This document shows, piece by piece, positions 54,550 to 64,000 of a stretch of DNA of 64,000 nt. How positions within the stretch are numbered: the stretch's first letter is position 1; every line of letters begins with the position of its first letter. The position numbers and the translations under genes were made by a program. The stretch is from Marchantia polymorpha subsp. ruderalis (lineage: Eukaryota; Streptophyta; Marchantiopsida; Marchantiales; Marchantiaceae). The stretch is from assembly GCA_037833965.1 (NCBI GenBank), contig AP031356.1, positions 15,832,501 through 15,896,500 of the forward strand, given 5' to 3'. The notes under the pieces are model-generated. The model ran no database searches. It saw only the letters and a program-made list of their open reading frames with translations, and had not been told where the DNA came from.

Positions 54550-57163
54550 CTACTTGGGTCCGCTAGTTTGAGAAGGTCCACACCGCTCGACCATCACATC
54601 GTACAACTGCTTCCCGTTCTGCAAAATAGATTACGGTGAAAAATAGTTCAGGTGAATGAGTTAGTCCACTTTAGGAGATAAGATTATACCAATGTGCAAA
54701 ATCCGTTTGAAATCAACTAAGATCTTTCGGACAAGAAGGCCATACATATTCTACACATCCTATCGTATCTTGCTACGATAAGAAGAATTGCACACGGTCA
54801 AAAATATATTACTCGACCACCGCCTCACAGGGTTGATAATCAGCCTTGTTTATGACATTGCTGTAAAAAAGAAAGGCTATAAATGTCAGCTACTCACAAA
54901 TATGACGGGGAAGAAGTGAATTTGGCCTTCTGGCTTTGTTTGTGTTTCCTTGAAGTAAACAAGCACAGGAAAGTTCGGCCACCAGAGCTCCCAGTTGACA
55001 AATGACGAGTAACTGCACATAATGTCATGGACAAATGCCGTAAACATAAGGGTATTTGTTACTGCAGCGTCTAAATATGATTTGAAGTGATTTAAAGACA
55101 AATCGGCTCTTTAGGTCCTAAACTTCTTACATGCAAAAGTGCGCTGATTGAGAGGACAGCTAAGCGTGTAAGAAGAAAACAAGCTGGGAGCGGTACTTAC
55201 GGCCACTTATTCTTTCCACCTACAAAGACATTCTCTTGAGAATCCTTCAGCTCTTCACCAATTTTCACTTCCTGCACGAGATGGGATCGTATGCATCAGT
55301 TGAATACCGACATTCCGCAAATATTTGGTGTTCATGCCAAGATGTAACAAAGATGCAAAGCTGCGAAACAAAAGCATAGCCACGACTTTACACATTTCAA
55401 AGATGGAATAAATTTGACAAGTAAGTGGAGTGGACTGGGTGGCATGTCCTGTGCTGGCCCATGCTTATCGGGGAACAAAGATAAATAGAAACATAAAGTA
55501 TTAACATAGGTAACGAGTGGATCGCTTCGAGTTCGTACCAAGCCCTCGTCATCGAAGACGAACCTGACACGCGTAGTCTGCACACAAAAAATGGAAGTTG
55601 AAAGGGGTAAACACAGCTGCATTCTGGTCAATTACATGACACGCTTCTAATGCATTCACCTAGCTCTTTTTGGAGAGGATACAAAACGAAACCCAAGCCT
55701 CCTGCTTCCAAACTTACAATCCATATGAAGCCCACCAAAACTTCGCATTTAAAAATTCTACCTAATACTGGTGTGCTTCACTCAAGTTTCTTGAAAGGAT
55801 CTGAACCTGGACGAGTAGTAGCAGGCCCAGAAGACCTATGGGCACAGCAGGGAAGATATTATCTGTTGCCACCAAAGCTCCAGCTCCACCTGAAAAGGTA
55901 AGAAGAAAATTAGTATAGCTGGAACAGGTCGAGGAAACGATTTGATGATGCGAGCCGTAAAAAGCTGCACAATGTAGTCCGATGACTGTCCTTTTCATCT
56001 TCTGTTTGTGAATCAGATCAATTAGAGCCTTGTGGAACACTTCCCGATAACGAACAAGTCACAACATTCTTTACCGTCTCAGTCTGGAAACCAAAAAAGG
56101 AGCAAGGTTCAAACTGTTATTGCTAACAACTGAATTCCTTCAGAAATTAATGATTCTAACGGTAAGGTGCAGGCTTAATCTTACCAAGCAGAATTACTGG
56201 TATGCGATAGTCAGGTTCCGGTATCACTGTTTCTCTCACAACTGTCGCTGCCTTCTTCCTTCCAAACTGAAACAACAATATTCAAAAGGCTCATTTCGAG
56301 TCGCTAATAGGTGCTTTATAATCAATAGGTCAGTAGACCCAACGGATAACCCTTCAAAACAAAATTCTCCTGTCTTATTTCCTGATCACTTGGTCACGTC
56401 ACTCTATTCAGTCTAAACTAAATAGATTTGACACTGAAGTTTTCCTCGAGATCCCATCGCAAAATAACGGTTTGTCAAATTTGGAGACAAAGAAGAAGAA
56501 AAAAGAATGCAGTAGGATGCAGTGCATAAGGCTCAGCTAAGTTATTTCTAGATATTCCCACGGCAGTCATCAACGAATTTACGTTTGAGTAAGATAGCTT
56601 AGTGCAGATGGAGAGTGCTGAGCTTTTAGAATGAGAGCTAGGAAAAAGAGAAAAAGAGAACGCAGGAGGATGCAATGCATCTCCAGCAACTGAAAGGTTC
56701 CCAGAGCTTCCAACGCAAGTCATCCGAAATTTAAATCATTTCAAGATTACTTGGTGCGAATAGAGACTACAGAGCTTTGAGGAGAGAAGCTGAATTTGCA
56801 TCAGGCGAAACACACCAAAGCCTCTACTCTCAATTGCTTCCGACCATGAGGCACGACAGCGTTTGATGTGAACAAGCCCGTGTTGCTACCAAAGGAATTT
56901 GCAGCTCTCAGTTTGAGCATTTGCAAGCCTCCCAATTTTTGTCCATGGATTCTTCCACTCGATGATCCTACACGCCAAAACAGAACCAAACTCAATCAAG
57001 CTCCCGTCAAGATAATCAACGCACAGCAGAACAAGCCTCCAAACATCGTATTCCACGTTTCAAATCGGATCGACCACATCAAACACCACTCACTGTCGAA
57101 GCAGGACGCTCGTGTCACACAAGAAGTGTAGGACAAGCTGATCAGCCTCGAGGAAGTGGCCAT
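54550..57163 (-). CDS. DUF3119-type plastid membrane protein of unknown function
   Basis: Eight exons keep frame: 57094-57163, 56816-56967, 56185-56266, 55807-55889, 55539-55577, 55201-55271, 54898-55012, 54550-54618, giving about 226 residues. The N-terminus MATSSRLISLSYTSCVTRAS is typical of a plastid transit peptide. The mature part has RIPVILLGGAGAL and FPAVPIGLLGLLLLVQ (one or two membrane segments, about 96-129). Conserved motifs then follow: TTRVRFVFDDEGLEVKIGEE, SQENVFVGGKNKWPYSSF, VNWELWWPNFPVLVYFKETQ, TKPEGQIHFFPVIFNGKQLY and DVMVERCG. This order fits the plant/cyanobacterial protein family that I know as DUF3119; no biochemical role is established to my knowledge. A PH-like soluble part after the membrane anchor is possible. 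Start 57163 is the ATG that gives the transit peptide. Intron 2 holds a tandem duplication. Confidence 0.8.
56497..56805. repeat. diverged tandem duplication in an intron, period 153 bp
   Basis: Two aligned copies share AGGATGCA followed by GCAT, then AGTCATC, then GAGCTTT. The word AGGATGC falls at 56514-56520 and 56667-56673. The copies lie in the intron between exons 56816-56967 and 56185-56266. In the minus frame 56475-56723 the two copies even translate alike (ALHPPAFSFSLF, ALHPTAFFFLLL), which shows the duplication rather than a protein. Confidence 0.75.
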
Positions 57164-58536
57164 TGCTACGCTAGCTCCGCGCCAGATTCGGTCGAGCCGA
57201 AGGAGGGGCAGATTCTCGACTCCAAACACCTCCGAGCACCCACAGGCGAACGACCTTTGCTCACAACGGATGCAAAGAGCGTCGAATGGCATTCGCTCGA
57301 CGCCCGCGTGCGTCTCACATGCGCCAATCGTTCGCTCGTACCCGAGCTCGCCGACATGCTCCCCTGTGCGCTCGGAGCATGTCCCACTGCCGCAGATATG
57401 ACTGGCCCCGCCATCTGCCCAGGGCGGCGAACCAGATCCAGGCACGTGTAACTCCAGCCAAATGGCTTGCCCGCGGCTGCCCACGTAAGCACTCTCGTTC
57501 AAGCGTCTGAGTTTTGAGGAAAGCCCGATCGAGAACTCGTGGCCCACATTCTACCTCGATGTTGGTTAGGCTTGAACCCGCAGCTAGTTTAGTTAACCCT
57601 CTTCAAACTGTCATCTCCTCGGACGTTTTTAGCGCCGCGCCACTGAGGTACTCTAATGCCCCCCGACTGAAGTCTAACCGTGTCCGCGACGGTCAACGTC
57701 GCGGGTCCCGGACGCGGAGGGGAAACATTTCCTCGGATGAGAGAATTGGGTTCTTTAGGACTACGAGGGAGCAAAATGATCAAGAACTTGAATTTCTCTA
57801 ATTCTTAGGGGGACTTTCAGAAAAAAAAGGAAACTAAACGGATGCTTCTTTTAAAGAAAAGGAAATAATTAAGAACTTGAATTTCTTAATTTCTTAATGG
57901 GCAAGGCCTTATTAAAAGGACTCGAAAGTGATGATCTGAACGTCGCGACGTCGTGAGACGTCTGCGCGGAGCTCGCGACGAGATGGAAGTCGCGTCGCAT
58001 CCAATTGGCGGGGGTGCCGACGTGGCTGTCCTCTTAATTGATAATAATAGCTGTCCTCTAAAGGTGAGCCGGCGACCAGCTTTGACTGCGCTCTGCTGCC
58101 AGTCTCGTAGCGCCTGAACCCTGAACTCTGAACTCTGCGCGTCGAAGAGGACGAGTGATGGTCAGGCGTGCGACAACGACGAGCAATTCTGCATTGGATA
58201 ATTTTCTCGATGCACCTGCAGCCACGCGTCGCCTTCTCGGTTCCCGAGGAAGAAGCGGAACTCTCTTTTCGACGAGAAAGGAGAACTTTTACGCCTTCTC
58301 CTCCTCGTGCTTTTACCACCCATTCTACTGGCTCCGATTGCGCCGCCGCATTCTCGAGCCCACCACTGTATTGGAACGAACTTGGTCGAACGAATAGATT
58401 TCATGTTCTGCCAGCATCTTCGTCCAGCGATTTGGTCGACCTTTCGTACGGCTGTTGTGCGGAACACTGCCTGTAGTAAAACTGATTCTTTGTCTAGCGT
58501 AGCTTCGGCAGGGATGCCTGGACAATTTCCTCGGTT
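57164..58536. promoter_or_regulatory. GC-rich divergent promoter between DUF3119-type and PHT4;5-like genes
   Basis: The 1.37 kb separating two divergently transcribed plastid-protein genes. It contains palindromes built on CGCG/TCGCGA: CCGCGACG..CGTCGCGG at 57684-57704 and CGTCGCGACG at 57941-57950, with more TCGCGACG and GTCGCGTCGC words to 57990. CGCG boxes are known targets of plant CAMTA factors, and ACGTC words may bind bZIP proteins; both are possibilities only. A direct repeat (57781-57807 and 57871-57896) flanks an A-rich tract. Frames open here on both strands are composition artefacts. Confidence 0.55.
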
Positions 58537-61500
58537 ATGATGGAGTCCAGCCTGATGAGTTGTTCGGGGAGAATATTATTGCCTCTTCCGAATTGTTTCC
58601 ACGAAAGGAAATCTCGGGCCCGAAGATTCGAGAGTAGATCGTCGTTGAACGTGAATTTGAGCAGCGATGGCGCTTGGAAAGGAATCCGACGCAGACAGGG
58701 AGCTCCACTGGCGAATATGTTTGCCTCGCGTAATGGAGGGTTGGTTAGGAGACCGAATACTCCCTACTCCCTCCCACCGAATGTCAAGTTGGACCATAAA
58801 TTGTTGAAAGATGGAGATGATAAAGAGGACAATGAGTTCGCAGCGACTGGTGGTGAGGACAACGATGAGCAGCAGGATTTCAGTTTGGCTGCTGCTGATG
58901 CACCTTCCATTGCATTTTGGGACAAATTCCCCCAAAGATATAAGCTCATCGTCACAACTTCGCTAGCTTTTGTTGTCTGCAACATGGACAAGGTTCGAAT
59001 TTCCGATTTCCATCTCTCGATCAGTCATTTCTCTGTACTGAACGACTCGAAGCGTCTCATGCCGAACACCAGCTCAGACACTGCGCTATCATAACCACCG
59101 CCTATCATAGTACTGGGCTGAGTGTGCCCGCTCCGGAACTTGTGAATTTTTTGTAGGTGAATATGAGTGTGGCTATCATTCCGATGGCCCATCAACTAGG
59201 TTGGTCAGCCTCGACATCGGGACTTGTGCAGTCTTCATTCTTCTGGGGTTATTGTCTCAGCCAGCTTCCCGGTGGATTCCTTGCTGGGAGGTTTTCTGGC
59301 AAGTAAGTTCGTCAATTTCTTTACCGTGTAATTACATACAACACGAAGTAGCAGATAGGACTTCTGTATTTTACAAACTTATCTACCGAATGCAGGGCTG
59401 CAAAATGACTTCGAAACTTGGAAATGTTGGGAGAATTGACTGTCTAATCTTAAAAAATTTTAGCCATGAGGAGAATACGGTTCCATGCTATTACACGTTC
59501 TGCAGGAATACTCTCAGATCCGAGACCATGACCAAGTACCTGAGTATTATTATTTCGGAAACCTTCTGCTGGTTATTCTGATCTCCAAACTTCAACGTCT
59601 CAGCTCTTATAAATAATCAATTTGGAACTTGCTCTAGGACCAAAATAACCGATTTTTACATTTCCTGATTCTCCTGTAACATCTATGAAAATACAGGAAA
59701 GTGTTGCGAGCAGGTGTGCTGGTCTGGTCATTAGCAACAGCCCTCGTACCGCTAACTGCCACCTTCTTGCCGGGCCTTTTATTTTGCCGACTGCTGGTAA
59801 GCATCTTGTCTTTCGATATAACTTGTTCTGATTTGGTCGACTTAGGATTCAATGCCAGAAACCTCTGACTAGAGTTTGAAGTAAATCTATTGCATATGGA
59901 AAAACGACATATCCATGTTTATTCTAGAGACGAACTTTCAGCCCCCTGAAATTGGTTTCCTGTTCAATGAACTCGTTCTGACGTGGTTCAGCTTGATGCT
60001 GAATTTAGGAGCATATAAAACATGTATATATTTCCCAGTTTTTGAAAGTTTCAGTACTTTAACACGATGGAAGAGTACAAAATTAAGTGTCTTGAGTGTT
60101 CAAGATTCTGGTGATAGGCGCTCTTTGTATCAATGGTAAAATGTGAGTGCTCATATGTACAGGTTGGATTAGGTGAAGGTGTATCCCCGTCCGCTGCAAC
60201 CGATTTGATTGCCAGGTAAGAAAGACTTGAAACTGAGCCAGCACCTCTACTTCAAGACCGTGTGCAATGTACGAAGTGACAAGTTAAGTTGGACGTTCGA
60301 CCTTGCAGTAGTGTTAGATTGTTGGTTGTCTTTCCGTTGTACGTGTACGTATACTTATACGTATATGTTATGTAAAGAAATGCATATTTGAGACATCGGA
60401 TATCAGTGATACGCCCATGGAATGCAGGGCCTTCTATATTACTGTGTACTCAATAATTAGCTCAGTGTTTCAACTTTTGCAGGACTATGCCCATAAACGA
60501 ACGTGCAAGAGCTGTGTCGTTTGTCTTCGGGGGCCTTAATGTTGGCAGTATCGTCGGGTGAGAATTTCTTTCTTCATCATCTGGTTTCTGGAAGCTTTTT
60601 TCTAGTTAAACACGAGTCTCGTGAAATGTAATTGGCCTACATTTCAACTGTTCATGTATTTGAAATATCTTCGCTTTGGATTTCTCATCTTGAATACATG
60701 GACACTGAGATTTTGCATAATCAAACGAGTGATTGACATCTTTATCAATCTTGATTTGATCTGTATCTTTAGTAACCTTTCATGTAAAGAAAATGCTACA
60801 GTCGCCTAATGTGTCATGACAAGGTGATGTGTTTTGCTCAACTACACCATTGTTTGTAATTCTTCTCCAGACTGTTGTTGGCTCCCGCCATAATTAAGCT
60901 CTTCGGGTGGGAAGTCGTCTTCTACCTCTTCGGTTTAATTGGTATCGGCTGGTATGCTTCTCGCTCTAGATACAGCTCATGTGACGAAGGAGATTCATGT
61001 CCAACTGTTTTGAAGATGTTTCAATACCTAATTATTTGATAAAAGACCTTGGCACCAGAACTGTGTGTACCATTTTCTACTTTTGTTGATTCAGAGCATT
61101 CGGCAGGTTAATAAGTAAAACTCATCCTGTGGTCCCTTGCTTGTGTTCCCATCATGGATGTAGGTGTCTTGCATTTGACTCAGCGACGACTGAGGTGAGA
61201 CCGAGTAGTACATCAACACCAAACAGTCAAGTAGGAGGTTAGTGCTAAAACGCTAGTACCGTCTTCGGGATTAATGTCCATCAATGCAACATCGTAATCA
61301 TTTTTTCTCACAATATCTATTTCAGAAAACGGAAACGCTTTTTCAAATGGGCAAGTACTGAAGTCTTCCCCCGCTTCGACCTCGAAAGCGGCTTCCAAGG
61401 CAGCCTCGGATGCTCATGCTGCCACATTTGACATATCTGACAAGGTATTTTTTCCTCATCACTCTGTGAAGGTGCTTCGTCGCGCTCTTTTGTTGTTGTG

Positions 61501-63997
61501 CCACTGGAGTTACTAGAATGATTACTTATGCATAACGTAAGATAAAAGTTTGTTTCCCCTGCGTAGGCCATTCCTTGGAGAGCCTTTTTCAAAGAGCCAG
61601 CTTTATGGGCAATGATCTACGCCCACTTTTGTGGAAACTGGGGATATTACAATCTTCTCGCCTGGTTTCCTACTTATTTCAGGTGAAATGTTGGTTATTC
61701 TATATGTGTGTTTTAATTACTTAGTATCTTCAACTTTAGCAGAGCTGACTGTATGTCTGTTCTGCATATGACAGTGAGGAGCTTAACTTGGACCTTACAA
61801 ATGCGGCATTGGTTAGTCACGTTTGCCCACGTCTGTTATTTAACAGTTTTATGCTCACTATTTGTTCACTTTCTTTTTGATCGTTCAATTCTCATCTTCC
61901 CATTCCAATCTGTTTGGCCTAGACGATGTTGCACGACAAATTTACGATTAGGACAAGCCATTTGAATCCTAGACTCCACACAAATTCATCCTCACATTGC
62001 CACATATATTTTGTGGATATGCTAAGCAACTGCTGTGAATGGTTGAAGGCAGGTGTCGATTCTTCCTCCACTTGGTTCTGTGGTGGTTTCCGGTGTTGCA
62101 TCATCTTTAGCTGACCATTTAATATCTAAAGGGGTTGACACAACTAAGGTTAGTCCCTCCATTCTCCTCATACAGTTTCTGAACTGATATTTACGAGGCA
62201 AAAGTAAATTTGTCTGTACACAACAAGGATGGAGCTACCTCCAATTGTACAAATTGTACATCGGGAATTAAAGTACTTTAGTTGGAGCACTTTGCGTTCA
62301 TGTTTTCCATCTTTATGTCTAGGCTACAAAACCTTCCTTGCAGTCTGTCACCATCAAGAATTAGAGTAAAAATTAAATTGAAACTTAACTTGCCGTCAGG
62401 ACATTCATGGGACATGTACTCATGATTATTTTTTGGTTTTACGTATCCAACAGGTCAGGAAACTGTGTCAAACCATCGCCTTTATGTCTCCGGCAGTGTG
62501 CATGGGTATTGCATCATTCTGTCCAGGTCTTCCACCCTGGTTAATAGCTGTGGTTCTAACAGCCGGTTCTAGCTTATCAACCTTCACTCTCGCGGGTAAA
62601 TCTACTTGTCATCTGTCATTATTGTCGTTTCTTCGTGTAGAATTCGTAATTCCAGACAAGATGTAAGTTTATATGATTCTTAGAGATTTCTAAACGAATC
62701 TTCTATGTGTTACGAATATCAGCCTGGGTCATGAGTATGACATTGAAAAGCTTTTTGTTATCATGTGTCTGCCTGGTTGTATGGACATATGTATGGCAGA
62801 AGTGTTCTAATGTAGTCGGCTTTGATCCAGGACTTTACTGCACACACCAGGACATTTCACCAAAATACGCAAGCATTCTTTTGGTAAGATTTCTGACTTC
62901 TGAACAACTGCTGCCGCGTCTTGTTGACTCGGTCGGAAGTATATTGTAGCTGAATTCTGAGAAATAGGTGCAGATTAGTTGTTCATAAGCTCAGAGTTGT
63001 CTATTTTTGTTGTCCTAGCGTGGACAAGCATCGTGTCGGCTTGAAAGAATGTAGCGATTCGCTTTGGTCAATATTATTTGATATGGGTAACCATGTCGCT
63101 ACGGATGTATTATACAACCAGAGTATCAAGCTTTATTCTACATGTTTGTGCTTCATAATAGAATAGTGCAGTGTAGTTCTCTCTTCTTCCTCATCTTTAT
63201 GTAATGTGACGTTTTAGCTTGTAACGTACAATCGAAGGAGAGGGTCTGAATACGGAGGAATTTAGAACTGCTCCTAGGACGAACCTGGTGGTCAACAGTT
63301 TAAAAGACATCGTAAACTGGAAGTCATAAATGAGATAACATGGGCATATATCTGAACAGTTTGAGTCTTTGAGTTAACTAAGGAATAGTTTTCATCAGAT
63401 GTGTGGAAAAAAATCTAGATTATTGCCTTTAACCATATGCTTGCTTTTGGTACTGGTTGAAGATAGTACTGTTTGAAGATAGGGCATAAGTTGCAGTCAC
63501 TAACATATTTTGATGTTTCAACGCAGGGAATTACCAATACTGTAGGAGCCATTCCTGGAATACTGGGGGTAGCACTCACCGGTTACATTCTTGATCAGAC
63601 GAACTCCTGGACTGTAAGTGTATCAAGTACATAAATATCAGTTTAGAGACCTCTTATCTCTTTCATTAACATGTACGAACTCGACACTGTGGTTGATGTT
63701 GAAACCTTGCGCTTGTACCTTCAAAAGTAGAACCTCTTCTATCGTAGTTTCACTTCAATCCGTGTCGTGTAGCGTGCAAACCTCAAGTTGCCAATATTTT
63801 GGTTGAGATCATGTTAGCTGCTTTTAATGTGTTCTTGCATTGGTGTAACTAACGTTTTGCATGTATCATCTTGAAATTCTGAACCGAGGTCGGTTTTGCT
63901 TTGACAGCTGGCGTTATTTGCACCTTCCATATTCTTTTACGTTACTGGTACAGTGGTGTGGAATTTATTCGCCAGCAGCAAACCAAAGGAATTCTAG
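58537..63997 (+). CDS. plastid PHT4-family anion/phosphate transporter, PHT4;5-like
   Basis: Fifteen exons keep frame from ATG 58537 to TAG 63995-63997, about 574 residues: 58537-58992, 59157-59302, 59697-59796, 60163-60215, 60483-60557, 60871-60951, 61164-61237, 61326-61444, 61567-61682, 61775-61811, 62053-62148, 62454-62595, 62831-62883, 63527-63613, 63908-63997. It is a major-facilitator protein with twelve expected helices. The first half has NMSVAIIPMAHQLGWS, GLVQSSFFWGYCLSQLPGGF, GLGEGVSPSAATDLIAR and INERARAVSFVFGGLNVGSI. A Ser/Ala/Lys-rich loop separates the halves. The second half has WRAFFKEPALWAMIYAHFCG, NWGYYNLLAWFPTYF, HQDISPKYASILL and ends SSKPKEF. The GVSPSAATDLIAR signature resembles PHT4;5 more than PHT4;1 or PHT4;4. 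The long Arg/Ser-rich then acidic N-terminus suggests a plastid transit peptide. PHT4 members move phosphate (one moves ascorbate) across plastid membranes; the substrate here is not shown. The family CNMDR motif reads CNMDK. Confidence 0.93.
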
Positions 63998-64000
63998 TCC

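Noticed and set aside
57156-57547. Several frames open on both strands upstream of the DUF3119-type gene
   Set aside because: CpG-rich promoter/leader DNA; only the frame from 57163 joins in phase to the next exon.

Overview
The window is nuclear DNA of a land plant. The genes carry many short GT-AG introns. Four of them have plant or plastid homologues: the NDH-subcomplex-B protein PnsB2/NDF5, a plastid PHT4 anion transporter, a plant/cyanobacterial DUF3119-type membrane protein, and the plant form of ethanolamine-phosphate cytidylyltransferase. AT-rich spacers hold decayed Copia retroelement sequence and an apparent nuclear copy of mitochondrial rRNA. I cannot fix the lineage; a bryophyte or other non-seed plant is my impression only.

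Layout. 1-6.7 kb is mostly AT-rich repeat-type DNA with a dead Copia pol remnant. 6.7-28.9 kb is one very large minus-strand gene encoding the GCN2 activator GCN1/ILITHYIA, read from start codon to stop. 28.9-35.0 kb is an intergenic block with a TATA plus telo-box promoter that has no recognised gene, an AT-rich tract, a mitochondrial LSU rRNA fragment, and G-rich DNA in front of the next gene. 35.1-36.8 kb is a single-exon F-box/WD40 gene (+), convergent with a three-exon PnsB2/NDF5-type gene (-, 37.8-39.4 kb). 40.9-42.7 kb (-) holds a multi-exon coding unit that I do not recognise. It has well-preserved exons and a clean C-terminus but no convincing start, because it abuts the stop of the next gene. 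42.7-46.0 kb (-) is a ten-exon PECT1 gene. 46.0-54.5 kb is a long spacer with hairpins, a diverged tandem duplication and a compound microsatellite. 54.6-57.2 kb (-) is the eight-exon DUF3119-type gene, divergent from a fifteen-exon PHT4;5-like transporter (+, 58.5-64.0 kb) across a GC-rich 1.4 kb interval.

Function. The genes are not an operon. GCN1 acts in nutrient-stress translational control and PECT1 in phosphatidylethanolamine synthesis. PnsB2, the PHT4 protein and probably the DUF3119 protein belong to the plastid. The F-box protein is a candidate ubiquitin-ligase substrate receptor. I see no dedicated novel multi-gene system. The unrecognised coding unit between PnsB2 and PECT1 is the best candidate for something undescribed.
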